This document shows, piece by piece, positions 17,147 to 28,100 of a stretch of 52,625 bases of DNA (within the stretch, counting starts at the first letter, position 1; every line of letters starts with the position of its first letter). The translations under genes were made by a program, and so were the position numbers. The notes under the pieces are model-generated. The model saw only the letters and a program-made list of their open reading frames with translations, did no database searches and was not told where the DNA came from. This stretch comes from Myxococcaceae bacterium (GTDB taxonomy: Bacteria > Myxococcota_A > Polyangia > Polyangiales > Ga0077539), in the NCBI GenBank assembly GCA_004297725.1, contig SCUS01000013.1, positions 1 through 52,625 on the forward strand. Direction: 5' to 3'.

Positions 17147-19786
17147 ATGCGCCAACGCGAACACCACCACGCCCCTCGGACCCGGCCTTCGACCTGGGCT
17201 CCGACCGCGCTCGCGTGGGTTCTCGGCGTCGGCCTCGGCGCCGTGCTGGTGGTGGGATCGCCCGGGCCCACGGACCTTCGGGGCGCGCTTACCCGACGAG
17301 GTATCCGGCTCGTGGCCGACCCGGTGTGGATCTCCCGCTCCACGCTCGGGGAGAGCCGCGCCCTGGTGCTGGCGCGCACGGGCGACGAGAGCGTGGACGT
17401 GCTCGCGGTCACCGCGCGCACCAACGACCGGAGGCAGGTGCTCGCGCTGCGCGACGTCTCCAACCTCACCCGCTCCCCCGGCGCCGAGGAGGGCGGGCTC
17501 ACCGCCAGCGGACGCTGGGCCGCCTACTGGACCCGCGTGGGCGACGACATCGTGGCCTTCACCCTGGTCGACCTCGCGGGCACCCCGGAGGCGCTCTCGT
17601 CCGCGGGCGACCGGGGAGCGAGGTTTCGTGGGGCGGTCACGAGGCTCCAGAGCAGCGGACGGTGGCAGGGCTACGGGCTCGACCGCTTCGACCTGTCGCG
17701 ACCGGTGCGGTCGCTCTCGCTTCGCCTGGACGGAGACCGCCTCGTGGCCGACGCGGGGGCCCGGTCGCTCACCGTCGACGCTCCCTCCCGGGCGATCACG
17801 GCGGGCGCCGACCTGCTGCGAGAGCGCCCCCGGCTCGCGGGCACCACGGGGTGGATCACCTGGCTGGTGGACACCGTGCGGGCGGTTCCCTGGGTCGGCG
17901 GTGCGCCGATCGCCTGGGCCGAGCGCATCGCCTTCGGGCTGCAGCACGAGGTGGCCCGGGCGCGGGTGCGCATCGGCGAGGACACCTCGCAGGCGGACGC
18001 GGCGGAGGACCTGGCGGACGTGCTGCGCTCCGGCCCGCCGCGCGACGTCGACGGACCGGTCGAGGCGTGGCCCCCGGCGCCGATGACCGCGAGGCTGCGA
18101 CCTGCTCTTGCGCACGAGGGCGAGTGGGCGCTGATCCAGCGGGATGACCCCTTCGTGGGGGGCAACCCCGGGGCGCCGCCTGCGTTCGCGCAATCGTTCA
18201 TCCGCACCGACCCGGAGCGCCCCGACACCCGGGTCTACGTGACGCTCTGGGACGCGCGCCAGGTCGAGCTGCACGTGGTGCCGGGCTCCCAGGAGCCGAT
18301 GGGCGCCACCGGCGAGACCGGCAGCGGCTCGGTGCCTCGCGACCCCCGCACGATGAGCCGGCTGGTGGCGGGATTCAACGGAGGTTTCCAGGCGCTGCAC
18401 GGCGAGTGGGGGGTCTTCGCGGAGGGCACGCTCTTCCTCCCGCCGAAGCCCTGGGGCGCGACGATCACGGCCCTCGAGGGGGGACGCACGGGCTTCGGCT
18501 CGTGGCCGCCGGACCAGGCGAGCCTGCCATCGGATGTGCTGGAGTTCCGGCAGAACCTGACGCCGCTGGTGGAGGACGGGGTGATCAACCCGTACCACCG
18601 CTCGTTCTGGGGAGGCACCGCGCCGGGCGGTCCGCCGGGGGAGACGCACACCGCGCGCACGGGGCTCTGCGCGACGACCGAAGGCCACGTGGCGTTCTTC
18701 TGGGGCAACGGACTGACGGAGGTCTCGCTCGGCGAGGCGATGCTCGCGGCGCGCTGCTCCTACGGGCTGCACCTCGACATGAACGGCGCCAACACCGGCT
18801 TCGAGTTCTACCGGGTCGCTCGCACCGGCACGCTCCCGCCCCTGCCACGCAGCCTCACCCGCGAGGCCGAGGCGCAGGGTCCGGTGCCCGGCGCCCCGGG
18901 CTTCGAGTACCGCACGCGACGCATGGTCCGTGGGATGCACCCGCTGGGCTTTCCCCGGTACATCAAGCGCGACCCGCGCGACTTCTTCTATCTCCAGCTC
19001 CGGCCCGTGCTGCCCGGCGCTCCCATGGCCGCGCCGGTCTCACCCGCGGTCGACGGAGAAGGGCGCTGGAGCATCGACGGCCTCTCGCACGCTGCCTTTC
19101 CCTGGCCGATGGCGAGGACCCGGGTGCGGCCCGACGTCGCGCACCCCGACCGCTGGGTGAACCTGCTGAGGGTCGACCCCCGGAGGGTGGGCCCCGGTCC
19201 GGTCGGCTCGGAGGGCCGGGTGGCGACGGTGGTGGCGGCGCGCGATCCGGTCGCCGGTGCGCCGAGGCTACGCTGGGACGCGCAGGCGGGCGGCCGATGG
19301 ATCGAGTCGACCGAGGGTGACGGCTTCGAGGGCATCGCGCTCGCCGCCGGGGCGACGGCGACCCGGGGAGCCTGCGTCGACCGCGACGGGTTCCTGGTGC
19401 TGGCGGTGGCCGATCGACCGATGCCCGACCTGCTGGCCGCGGCGTTTCATCTCGTGGGCTGCGCCGGTACCGCGCTCGCCCTCGCGCCGGGGGTGACCAT
19501 CGGCACCGAGGCGACGCGGGATGCCCTCGGCGCCACCATCGCGCCCGACGCGACGCCGCGCTTCGACCTGGTGCTGCGCGGTGGCGGAGGGGCGGAGCGG
19601 GTGTTCCCGGAGGTGCGTCCGGTGCCGGTGAGGGTCTGGCACGACGCGCAGCATCGGCGGGTGCGCTACCGACAGACCGGCGACGGCGGGGTGCAGATCA
19701 ACCTCACCGGCGGCCAGCGGGTGTCGGTGCCGAGCTGGGGTGGCGGCGCGTCTCGGTCGTCCGGAGACGCTGGCGCCCCGCGCTAG
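17147..19786 (+). CDS. Membrane-anchored phosphodiester-glycosidase-domain protein
   Basis: 879 residues. A basic N-terminus and one membrane helix (about 17-37) anchor a large exported part. The centre carries the phosphodiester glycosidase (NAGPA/DUF2233) signatures: VAGFNGGFQ near 408, KPWGATI, a GLCATTEGH-type strand and LHLDMNGANTGF near 541. NAGPA-type enzymes cleave N-acetylglucosamine phosphodiesters; bacterial relatives act on cell-wall or surface glycans, but the substrate is not predictable. The ~350 residues before the domain have no recognised fold, and the C-terminal ~220 residues show a second beta-rich segment. It is monocistronic as far as visible and divergent from the HEAT gene (158 bp). 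Confidence 0.82.
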   Translation: MRQREHHHAPRTRPSTWAPTALAWVLGVGLGAVLVVGSPGPTDLRGALTRRGIRLVADPVWISRSTLGESRALVLARTGDESVDVLAVTARTNDRRQVLALRDVSNLTRSPGAEEGGLTASGRWAAYWTRVGDDIVAFTLVDLAGTPEALSSAGDRGARFRGAVTRLQSSGRWQGYGLDRFDLSRPVRSLSLRLDGDRLVADAGARSLTVDAPSRAITAGADLLRERPRLAGTTGWITWLVDTVRAVPWVGGAPIAWAERIAFGLQHEVARARVRIGEDTSQADAAEDLADVLRSGPPRDVDGPVEAWPPAPMTARLRPALAHEGEWALIQRDDPFVGGNPGAPPAFAQSFIRTDPERPDTRVYVTLWDARQVELHVVPGSQEPMGATGETGSGSVPRDPRTMSRLVAGFNGGFQALHGEWGVFAEGTLFLPPKPWGATITALEGGRTGFGSWPPDQASLPSDVLEFRQNLTPLVEDGVINPYHRSFWGGTAPGGPPGETHTARTGLCATTEGHVAFFWGNGLTEVSLGEAMLAARCSYGLHLDMNGANTGFEFYRVARTGTLPPLPRSLTREAEAQGPVPGAPGFEYRTRRMVRGMHPLGFPRYIKRDPRDFFYLQLRPVLPGAPMAAPVSPAVDGEGRWSIDGLSHAAFPWPMARTRVRPDVAHPDRWVNLLRVDPRRVGPGPVGSEGRVATVVAARDPVAGAPRLRWDAQAGGRWIESTEGDGFEGIALAAGATATRGACVDRDGFLVLAVADRPMPDLLAAAFHLVGCAGTALALAPGVTIGTEATRDALGATIAPDATPRFDLVLRGGGGAERVFPEVRPVPVRVWHDAQHRRVRYRQTGDGGVQINLTGGQRVSVPSWGGGASRSSGDAGAPR

Positions 19787-19920
19787 CCCGTCGGGCTGCA
19801 ACCCAAGGTTGCGACCAGCCCGCGCGATCTAAACAACCGGTGCTCCCCTTTCCACTGGCGCGACTCTTCGCCCGCAGCTCCGATGGGCTGTTCGCAATGG
19901 TCGGTGGTGCGCTGGTGTCG

Positions 19921-19950
19921 TTGACGGGGCGCGAACGGAACGAGTAGAAC
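19921..19950 (+). promoter_or_regulatory. Candidate sigma-70-type promoter of the Ser/Thr kinase gene
   Basis: TTGACG (19921-19926) and TAGAAC (19945-19950) are separated by 18 bp, 75 bp before the GTG start at 20025. The -35 box matches five of six consensus bases; the -10 box is weak. The region is locally less GC-rich than the flanking genes. Prediction only. Confidence 0.4.
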
Positions 19951-20024
19951 CCCGTGGCATTTCAACCAATGATCCCGACTCGCCGCTGCCAGTGCGTGGA
20001 GATCGGCCCGAGGAGAGTCGCGCG

Positions 20025-22640
20025 GTGAAGAGTCCCGTCAAGTTCGGGAAGTACTACCTCCTTGAACGCATCAGCGTCGGCGGCATGGCCGAGGTGTTCA
20101 AGGCGAAGTCCTTTGGGGAGGCGGGCTTCGAGCGGCTGGTGGCCCTCAAGCGCATCTTGCCGTCCATCGCGGAGGACCAGGAGTTCATCGCGATGTTCGT
20201 CGACGAGGCGAAGCTCGCGGTGCAGCTCACGCATCCCAACATCGCGCAGATCTTCGAGCTGGGTAAGGTCGGCGACTCGTACTTCATCGCCCTCGAATAC
20301 GTGGCCGGTAAGGACATGCGCGCGATCTTCGAGCGCGTGAAGAAGCGCTCGGAGCCGATCATGGTTCCGATGGCCTGCTACATGGTCATGAAGCTGTGCG
20401 AGGGCCTGGACTACGCGCACAACAAGAAGGACGCCGCGGGCCGCTCGCTCGAGCTGGTGCACCGCGACGTGTCCCCGCAGAACATCCTCATCTCCTACGA
20501 CGGGGACGTGAAGCTCATCGACTTCGGCATCGCCAAGGCGGCGAGCAAGAGCTCGAAGACCCAGGCGGGCATCCTCAAGGGCAAGTTCGGGTACATGTCC
20601 CCGGAGCAGGTGCGAGGGCTCCAGGTCGACCGCCGCAGCGACGTGTTCGCGGTCGGCATCTGCCTCTACGAGCTGCTCACCAACGAGCGGCTCTTCGTCG
20701 GCGAGTCGGATTTCTCCACGCTGGAGAAGGTCCGCAACGTCGAGATCATGCCGCCGACGACGTACAACAAGCGCATCCCCGACGAGCTCGAGGCCATCGT
20801 GCTCAAGGCCCTCGCGAAGCACCCGGAGGACCGGTACCGCAGCGCGATGGACCTGCACGACGACCTGCAGTCGTTCATGTACACGTCGGGCAACTTCTTC
20901 GCCCGCAAGGACCTGAGCGCCTACGTGCACAAGATCTTCGCCGACGAGATCACGCGGGAACTCAGCCGCGATGAGGAGTTCCGCAAGTTCGACTCGCGGC
21001 GCGCCAACGACCTCGAGGAGCTCGAGGGCACCGCGGTGCTCTCGACGCCGACGCCTCCGGGTGGATCGCCCAAGGGCGCGCCCCCGAGCCCGCGCCTCGG
21101 CACGCCCCCACCGCCGCCGCCGCCGCCCCGCGCCCCTCGTGGGACCGTGATGGGCATGGGAGGCTCCGCGCAGGCTGCTCAGGCCGCCGTGCGCAACTCT
21201 CCCGTCTCCCCGCCCCCAGGCACCCGCCCTTCGGCCGTGTCGGGCCCCGTGCCCGCGGTCGCGGTGCCCTCCCTCCCGGTCTCCCCCCCGATGGCAGCAG
21301 CCCCCGCGCCGGAGGAGATCCACGAGATGGACTGGGACGAGGAGGAGCTCGCCACCCAGATCTACGATCGCCCCGAGGGGATGAAGCTGCCGAGCTCGCC
21401 GCCGCTTCCGCTGCGCGGCAACTCCGGCGCGAGGGCTCCCGCCAACGGCCGCACCACGGGCGTCCTCCCGGCCCTTCCTTCGCTCCCCGGTCGCAGCTCG
21501 TCGGTCCCTGCGCAGCCCGCGGGCGCGCCCGCCTCGGCGGTCGCCGCTCCGCCGATGCCGTCCACCTCGCTCCCGGCGGTCGCCGCGCCGATCGTCAACG
21601 CTCCGCCGCTCGGCCCGATGGTCTCCGCGCCTGCGGTCTCGGCGCCGGTCGCGAGCTCGCCGTCGATGCCCAACGTCCAGCACTCGCCAAGCGTCCCTCC
21701 CCGCCCCAGCGGCGCGGGCAAGGACGCCTGGCGCATCGGCGGTGACCCGAAGTTCTCCCGCCCCCCGGCCGAGTCGTCCGCGCCTCCGCGCCCGGAGCCC
21801 CGACGTAACGAGGGCAGCTCCGTCGTCGTGCTCGCGCTGCTGGGCGTCGTCGCGGTCGCGGCGCTGGTCATCATCGCGCTCAAGCTCACCCGCGGTGAGC
21901 CCTCCGGCGGACTGCTCATCACCACCAACGTGGGCGGCGTCGCGGTGCTCGTCGACAGCCAGCCGCTCGTCGGCAACGGCCAGCGCTTCGAGGTGCCAGA
22001 GCTCTCGGTCGTCCGGCTCCACCGCGTCGAGGTCCGCAAGCCCGGCTTCCGGCCCTTCACCCAGGAGGTGCCGGTTCGCGAGGCGCAGATCACCCAGATG
22101 CAGGTCGAGCTCGAGCCCGAGCCGACGACCGCGATGGTTCCTGCGATCGTTCCGCCGATGCCCGACCCCAACGCGGTCGCTCAGACCCCGACGCCCCCGA
22201 GCCCTGCCCAGGTCGTCGCGGAGAACGCTCCTCCCCCCGCGGCGGTTCCGACCGTCGCGCCTGCGCCCGTCCCCGCGCCTGCCCTGGCCCCCGCGCCGGT
22301 TGCGGCCCCGGTCGCTCCTGCGCCCCGGCCCACCGTCCGGGTGGCGCGTCCCGCGGTCCGTCCCGCTGCGGCTGCGGCCTCGGTGGTGCGACCGGCCCCG
22401 ACCCCGCCGGCCCCGGCGGCGGGCGGCGCGACGGGCGTCCTGCTGATCTCCACGCGACCGGCCTCGAGCTGCACCGTGGCGGGCCTGGGGACCACCTTCA
22501 ACACCCCGCGCCGTCAGACGCTCCCGGCCGGCACCTACCGCGTCACCTGCAGCAACGACGAGCTCGCGGCGCACGGCACCTTCTCGGTCACCATCACCGC
22601 GGGCGGCACCGCGGACTTCCGCAACCGCCCCCTCGAATAG
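20025..22640 (+). CDS. Membrane Ser/Thr protein kinase with two PEGA domains
   Basis: 871 residues from the GTG at 20025, preceded by GAGGAG (20010-20015); an in-frame GTG at 19992 lacks this site. The Hanks kinase domain spans ~5-290: glycine loop ISVGGMAEVF, ATP-site Lys in VALKRIL, catalytic HRDVSPQNIL, DFG in LIDFGIAKA, and MSPEQ in place of APE. A long Pro/Ala linker follows, one membrane helix near 598-621 (VVVLALLGVVAVAALVI), then two PEGA-type domains (~625-697 and ~802-871; GVLLISTRPASSCTVAGLG and PAGTYRVTC). The catalytic residues are intact, so it should be active. PEGA domains are thought to lie outside the membrane, so the protein could transmit envelope signals to cytoplasmic targets, typical of myxobacterial kinases. 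The target is unknown. Confidence 0.92.
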   Translation: MKSPVKFGKYYLLERISVGGMAEVFKAKSFGEAGFERLVALKRILPSIAEDQEFIAMFVDEAKLAVQLTHPNIAQIFELGKVGDSYFIALEYVAGKDMRAIFERVKKRSEPIMVPMACYMVMKLCEGLDYAHNKKDAAGRSLELVHRDVSPQNILISYDGDVKLIDFGIAKAASKSSKTQAGILKGKFGYMSPEQVRGLQVDRRSDVFAVGICLYELLTNERLFVGESDFSTLEKVRNVEIMPPTTYNKRIPDELEAIVLKALAKHPEDRYRSAMDLHDDLQSFMYTSGNFFARKDLSAYVHKIFADEITRELSRDEEFRKFDSRRANDLEELEGTAVLSTPTPPGGSPKGAPPSPRLGTPPPPPPPPRAPRGTVMGMGGSAQAAQAAVRNSPVSPPPGTRPSAVSGPVPAVAVPSLPVSPPMAAAPAPEEIHEMDWDEEELATQIYDRPEGMKLPSSPPLPLRGNSGARAPANGRTTGVLPALPSLPGRSSSVPAQPAGAPASAVAAPPMPSTSLPAVAAPIVNAPPLGPMVSAPAVSAPVASSPSMPNVQHSPSVPPRPSGAGKDAWRIGGDPKFSRPPAESSAPPRPEPRRNEGSSVVVLALLGVVAVAALVIIALKLTRGEPSGGLLITTNVGGVAVLVDSQPLVGNGQRFEVPELSVVRLHRVEVRKPGFRPFTQEVPVREAQITQMQVELEPEPTTAMVPAIVPPMPDPNAVAQTPTPPSPAQVVAENAPPPAAVPTVAPAPVPAPALAPAPVAAPVAPAPRPTVRVARPAVRPAAAAASVVRPAPTPPAPAAGGATGVLLISTRPASSCTVAGLGTTFNTPRRQTLPAGTYRVTCSNDELAAHGTFSVTITAGGTADFRNRPLE

Positions 22641-22654
22641 CGCGACCGCCCGGT

Positions 22655-23479
22655 TCAGGGCCCGATGCGCGGGCCCACGAACAGGTAGAGCGGCGTCGGA
22701 AGGTACGGGTACTCCCGCCGCCTCGCCGCCTCCAGCGCCTGCATCCCCGAGAGGCCGCGGTCTTCGCTCGGGTGCGCCCGCAGCAGCTCGACCAGTCGCT
22801 GCTGGATGCGATCGCGGAACACCGGGTTCTCCGCGTGCACCAGGCCGTCGCGCAGCGCCTCGATGGCCGCGTCCGAGCGCCCCGCCTCGGAGAGCAGCGT
22901 GGCGGCGGTCAGGGACATCCACTCGGGCCCCTCGCCCAGCGCGGCGGCCTTGCGGAAGTGCTCGGCCGCGGCGGCCCGCACCTGGCGCCGCTCGTCGGAG
23001 TCGCGGGGCAGCCGGGGAGAAAGCTCGAAGGCCAGCGTGGCGCCCCGCTGGAAGTGCAGCTCGCCGTCCTCGGGGTAGATCCGCAGGCCGACCTCGAGGT
23101 ACTCCGCGGCCCGACGGATGTCCTCGATCGGGACCTCGCCGGTGCGCAGCACCAAGGCCACCGCGGCCCAGAGGTAGGCCAGGCGGAAATGCGGATCGAG
23201 CGCGACCATCACGGACGCGTAGCGGTCGACGTAGCGGCCGGGGTTACGGGCCGAGAGCGACTCGCCGTAGTAGAGCAGGGCGTTGATCCAGAGGACGTCG
23301 GCGAGCCACTCGACGTGACCGAGGGAGGCCACGCGGGCGACGCCGACGGTGGGGATCTCCGCGGTGTCCAGCACCCGGCGGTGACCGTCGTACTGGCGGT
23401 TGAGGGCGCCTCGCATCGGCGCGACTCCGGCCGCGCCCAGGAGCATCACCAGCACGCCGACGAGGGAGCTTCGTTGCAT
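22655..23479 (-). CDS. TPR-like membrane-anchored protein next to pilin gene
   Basis: 274 residues. A short N-terminal hydrophobic segment (about 6-24) is followed by helical repeats resembling TPR or Sel1 units (VDRYASVMVALDPHFRLAYLWAAVALV; AAEYLEVGLRIYPEDGELHFQRGATLAF; AAEHFRKAAALGEGPEWMSL; AIEALRDGLVHAENPVFRDRIQ). It ends in a hydrophobic YLPTPLYLFVGPRIGP. It begins 28 bp after the pilin gene on the same strand, so the two are probably co-transcribed, and a role in pilus or secretion assembly is inferred. Convergent with the kinase gene (14 bp). Confidence 0.8.
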   Translation of the reverse strand: MQRSSLVGVLVMLLGAAGVAPMRGALNRQYDGHRRVLDTAEIPTVGVARVASLGHVEWLADVLWINALLYYGESLSARNPGRYVDRYASVMVALDPHFRLAYLWAAVALVLRTGEVPIEDIRRAAEYLEVGLRIYPEDGELHFQRGATLAFELSPRLPRDSDERRQVRAAAAEHFRKAAALGEGPEWMSLTAATLLSEAGRSDAAIEALRDGLVHAENPVFRDRIQQRLVELLRAHPSEDRGLSGMQALEAARRREYPYLPTPLYLFVGPRIGP

Positions 23480-23507
23480 CGGATGGGGACCGTCGGGAGG
23501 GGAGCGA

Positions 23508-24086
23508 CTACTCGGTCTCGTTCACGACGCGGATCGTGTTGCTGTTGCCCGAGAAGATCCCGAAGGTGGAGATGACGCTGTCGCCGTCGAGGTTTCCGTA
23601 GGCCTCGGCGACGTACCAGAGGTCCTGGTTGGGGGCGGCGGAGAAGCCCGAGTCGTAGGGGCTCGGCGGAGCCAGCGGGGGCGTGCCCACGACGACCACG
23701 TAGCGGTACCGCACGTCGCCGACGGGGCGGAACCCGAGCTGCAGCCACTCCTGCGGCATCCCGGAGACGAGGAAGGGCACCCGCGCGCTCGTCGGCGCGG
23801 TGGCGGGCCACGCGTTGCTGAGGCCGAGCGCGGTGGGCGCCCCCATCGATCCGGCGGCGCAGTAGGTCGAGAACTCCGAGCGGTACGCGTCCTCGCGCGC
23901 GGCGATGGAGGCGAGCATCGTGCGCGCCTCCTGCGAGCGGCTGCGTCGGAGATACGAGGAGTAGGTGAAGGCTCCGACGCCCGCGAGGATGCCGAGGATC
24001 ACCACGACCATCATCAGCTCGATCAGGGTCATGCCGGCGCTGGCCCAGCGATGGGCGAGACGGCGGGAGGCGGTCGGGGTCTTCAT
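23508..24086 (-). CDS. Type IV pilin-like protein
   Basis: 192 residues. The class III signal is clear: a basic leader (RRLAHRWASAG) cleaved before MTLIELMMVVVILG, with Glu5 of the mature protein conserved and a ~20-residue hydrophobic helix. Two Cys-poor globular regions follow (mature length ~174), ending with VISTFGIFSGNSNTI. The leader is long (18 residues) compared with 6-7 in major pilins. An SD (GGAGGA) lies upstream of the ATG at 24086. It lies downstream of the PilR-like regulator and upstream of the TPR gene; it may be a minor pilin or a type II pseudopilin. Confidence 0.9.
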   Translation of the reverse strand: MKTPTASRRLAHRWASAGMTLIELMMVVVILGILAGVGAFTYSSYLRRSRSQEARTMLASIAAREDAYRSEFSTYCAAGSMGAPTALGLSNAWPATAPTSARVPFLVSGMPQEWLQLGFRPVGDVRYRYVVVVGTPPLAPPSPYDSGFSAAPNQDLWYVAEAYGNLDGDSVISTFGIFSGNSNTIRVVNETE

Positions 24087-24211
24087 CGGATCCTCCAGGA
24101 GCGGCGCGCCGGGCCAGCTTCAGCGCGCTTGAATCATGGATCGTAGCCTGGGAAGCCTCGCCCGCGAAGGGGGGATTCCGGCGAGCGCAGGGGGAGCTCG
24201 GTCGACGGATC

Positions 24212-25669
<1,458 letters not shown>

Positions 25670-25733
25670 CACGCAGGAGTGTACGCGATGCCCCCGGGCG
25701 GTCGAAACGTCGCAGAGAGGGGGAGCGGCGGGT

Positions 25734-26453
25734 TCAGGCGTCGCGGCGGATGACGGCCACGAGGAAGCCCCCGAGGCGAGCGAGGGGCGAGCGCAGCGCG
25801 AGGTGCTCGGCCCGCTGGAGGAGCCGCCCCACCACCGGGAGCGTCACCGCGCGGGCGGTCGGGGTGAACACCCGCACGCCGTGGAAGTCGACCAGCGTGG
25901 TGCCCCTCGGGAGCATCGCCTCGATGCGCGCGGGCGGGTCGAAGCGGGTGTAGACCGCCGCCTCGGTGCGGGTCTCGGAGACCTTCTGCGCGGGCCCCAG
26001 GGTCTTGGCGAGGTAGCGAAGGCTGTAGGGGTTGTAGAACTCGGCGAGGATGGTCCCGCCGGGGACGCAGACGCGGGCCATCTCGGCGAGCGCGGTCTCG
26101 ATCTCCGGCACGTGCGCCAGGACCTTGTACGAGTAGACGAGGTCGAAGCGCGCGTCCTCGAAGGGCAGCTTCGTCGCGGGCGCCTCGTGCACCGTCAGCC
26201 CCCGCTCGCGGGCCTTCTCGAGCATCCCCGGCGACAGGTCGATGCCCACCGCCTCGCTGGCCACGCCGGCCACGCGCTCGAGGATGAGCCCCGTGCCGCA
26301 GCCGACCTCGAGGCAGCGCTTGCCGCGCGCGAAGGGGGCGGTGATCTCGAACTCGAGGTCGTCGATCATCCCGTGGTAGCCGCGGCCGCGCTCTCGCTCG
26401 TACCACTTGCTGAAGTCGTCGTAATAGGCGCGGGTGGCGTCGTCGCGGCTCAT
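25734..26453 (-). CDS. SAM-dependent methyltransferase (class I)
   Basis: 239 residues, with the Rossmann-like methyltransferase motifs: motif I LEVGCGTGLILE (SAM binding), GIDLSPGMLEKA (motif II acidic residue), FDLVYSYKVLAHV (motif IV region) and VCVPGGTILAEFYNP (post-motif). Starts ATG 26453. The substrate is unknown; relatives include ubiquinone/menaquinone, sterol and small-molecule methyltransferases. Position between a glycosyltransferase (42 bp upstream) and the PilR-like gene suggests a role in glycan or lipid modification, but this is weak. Confidence 0.88.
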   Translation of the reverse strand: MSRDDATRAYYDDFSKWYERERGRGYHGMIDDLEFEITAPFARGKRCLEVGCGTGLILERVAGVASEAVGIDLSPGMLEKARERGLTVHEAPATKLPFEDARFDLVYSYKVLAHVPEIETALAEMARVCVPGGTILAEFYNPYSLRYLAKTLGPAQKVSETRTEAAVYTRFDPPARIEAMLPRGTTLVDFHGVRVFTPTARAVTLPVVGRLLQRAEHLALRSPLARLGGFLVAVIRRDA

Positions 26454-26495
26454 GCGCGGCCCTCTAGCACGACGGCGCTCCGCCCGGAACTGCGC

Positions 26496-27605
26496 TCACC
26501 CTCGGGTCGCCAGCACCTCGTCGTAGAGCGCCTCGTGCGCCGCGGCCACCACCGAGGGGTGGCAGGTGTCGGCCACCCAGCGCTCCCCCGAGAGGCCCAT
26601 GGCGGCTCGCTGCGAGGGCGACTCGAAGAGCGAGCGCACCTGCGCGAAGAGCGCCGCGGGGTCGCCCGGGGCGATCGAGGCGGCCCCGCCGGAGGGCATG
26701 ATCTCCGCGGCGGCGGTGGTCGAGGACACCACCACCGGGACCCGCAGCGCGAGGGACTCGAGGAGCACCAGGGGGAGGTCCATCTTGGCGTGCAGCGTGT
26801 CGACGACGAGGGTGGTGAGCGCGGCCCCGGCCACCACGGCGTGGATGTCGGAGATCTCGCCGAGGAAGCGGACGCTCGCCTGGCGAGCGACGGCCAGCGT
26901 GGTGAGCTCGGCCAGGGCCTCGCGGGCGCGGGGCGTCTTCGGGCGGGCGGCGATCACCCAGGTGAGCGCGCCGTCGTCGAGGGCCGAGGCCTCGATGAAG
27001 GTGCGGGCGCCGTCGGAGTGCTCGAGGTCGCCCGGGTAGAGCACGTAGGGGCTGCGGAGGTCGTGCTGACGGCGCGCGGCGTCGATGGCGGCGGGAGACA
27101 CCACGACGGGCGCCAGCGCGGGCGGGATCACCCGGGCGTGGACGCCCGCGGCGGAGAGGCGCCGGGCGGAGTGCTGGCTCAGGGCGATGACCGCGTCGGC
27201 GAAGAGCAGCGGGGCCACGCGCTCGAGGTCGTCGGGGGCGCTCGCGATGGTGTGCACCGCGGGCACCCGGCGCGCGGCGCGGGCGGCGGCGCCGGCGCGG
27301 AGCGTGAGGGGGTTGGGGGCGAAGAAGAAGTGCCAGAGGTCGACGCGCGGCCCGGCGAGCAGTCGTGCGAAGACCCGGGCGTTGGCCAGGAGGCTCGGCG
27401 CGTAGGCCCCGGCGGCGGTGTACACGGCCTCGCTGACGACCCCGGGGAGCGAGGCGCCCGCGGGCACCATCACCCGAGGGCGGTAGCGGCGCATGGCGCC
27501 GGCGAGGTCGCGCACGAGGTTCTTGTTGGAGTCCGTCCACGGGGGGGCGATGGGCTTGGAGACGAGGAGCACGTCGCGCATGGCGGTGGGGTCGGTAGCA
27601 CACAT
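26496..27605 (-). CDS. GT4-like glycosyltransferase
   Basis: 369 residues with a GT-B fold pattern: N-terminal domain with VLLVSKPIAPPWTDSNKN, and C-terminal domain with VLYPGDLEHSDGARTFIEA, VRFLGEISDIHAVVAGA and the donor-binding motif LPLVLLESLALRVPVVVSSTTAAAEI, whose E-x7-E pattern is that of family 4 retaining glycosyltransferases. It transfers a sugar from a nucleotide-sugar to a lipid or glycan acceptor, in the cytoplasm at the inner membrane. ATG at 27605 is used; an internal ATG at 27581 (MRDVLLVSKPI) is equally plausible since neither has a good ribosome-binding site. Divergent from the next gene by 53 bp. Confidence 0.82.
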   Translation of the reverse strand: MCATDPTAMRDVLLVSKPIAPPWTDSNKNLVRDLAGAMRRYRPRVMVPAGASLPGVVSEAVYTAAGAYAPSLLANARVFARLLAGPRVDLWHFFFAPNPLTLRAGAAARAARRVPAVHTIASAPDDLERVAPLLFADAVIALSQHSARRLSAAGVHARVIPPALAPVVVSPAAIDAARRQHDLRSPYVLYPGDLEHSDGARTFIEASALDDGALTWVIAARPKTPRAREALAELTTLAVARQASVRFLGEISDIHAVVAGAALTTLVVDTLHAKMDLPLVLLESLALRVPVVVSSTTAAAEIMPSGGAASIAPGDPAALFAQVRSLFESPSQRAAMGLSGERWVADTCHPSVVAAAHEALYDEVLATRG

Positions 27606-27658
27606 CGCGTACGTTGACGGCCGGGAGGGGGCGCCCGTAGCGTCGCGGCGGAGATCCC

Positions 27659-28096
27659 ATGGACGAGAAGAAGACAGAGCCCGAAGCGGCGGAGCCGGAG
27701 CGGTCGGGTCTCCTCGAGCGCTTCGTCAAGAAGGGCATCGAGTCGGGCATCGACGCCATCAGCCGGAGCGAGGACACGGTGCGGTCCTTCGTCGACAAGA
27801 CGCGGCTGCCCAAGGAGGTCGCCCACGCCCTCCTCGACCAGATGGACGAGACCAAGAAGGGGATCTACTCGGTCGTCGCCAAGGAGATTCGCGACTTCCT
27901 CACGAGCACCAGCTTCGCGTCGGACATCAAGAAGGTGCTCACCGGCCTCGCCTTCGAGGTGAAGATGGAGGTGCGCTTCAAGAACGTCGAAGGGGAGGAC
28001 GGCGAAGGGACGGTGCGCCCCGACGTCCAGGCCCGGACGCGGGTGAAGCACACCAAGAAGCCCCCGCCGCCGAGCGACGACGAGGGCGAGGCCTAG
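27659..28096 (+). CDS. Small hypothetical helical protein
   Basis: 145 residues, ATG at 27659. Acidic N-terminus (MDEKKTEPEAAEPERSG), helical core with VDKTRLPKEVAHALLDQMDETKKG and a phasin- or coiled-coil-like pattern in the middle, charged C-terminus (KHTKKPPPPSDDEGEA). No recognised catalytic motif, membrane segment or signal peptide. It is convergent with the KOW gene (4 bp apart) and divergent from the glycosyltransferase. Function unknown. Confidence 0.72.
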   Translation: MDEKKTEPEAAEPERSGLLERFVKKGIESGIDAISRSEDTVRSFVDKTRLPKEVAHALLDQMDETKKGIYSVVAKEIRDFLTSTSFASDIKKVLTGLAFEVKMEVRFKNVEGEDGEGTVRPDVQARTRVKHTKKPPPPSDDEGEA

Positions 28097-28100
28097 GGGC

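Noticed and set aside
19962..22922. 986-codon open frame opposite the Ser/Thr kinase
   Set aside because: Composition is Arg/Gly/Asp repeats, it spans the end of the kinase and the TPR gene, and the kinase motifs on the other strand are unambiguous.
24087..24211. Possible sigma-54 promoter before the pilin gene
   Set aside because: No TGGC-N8-TTGC-like pair with correct spacing was found on the minus strand.
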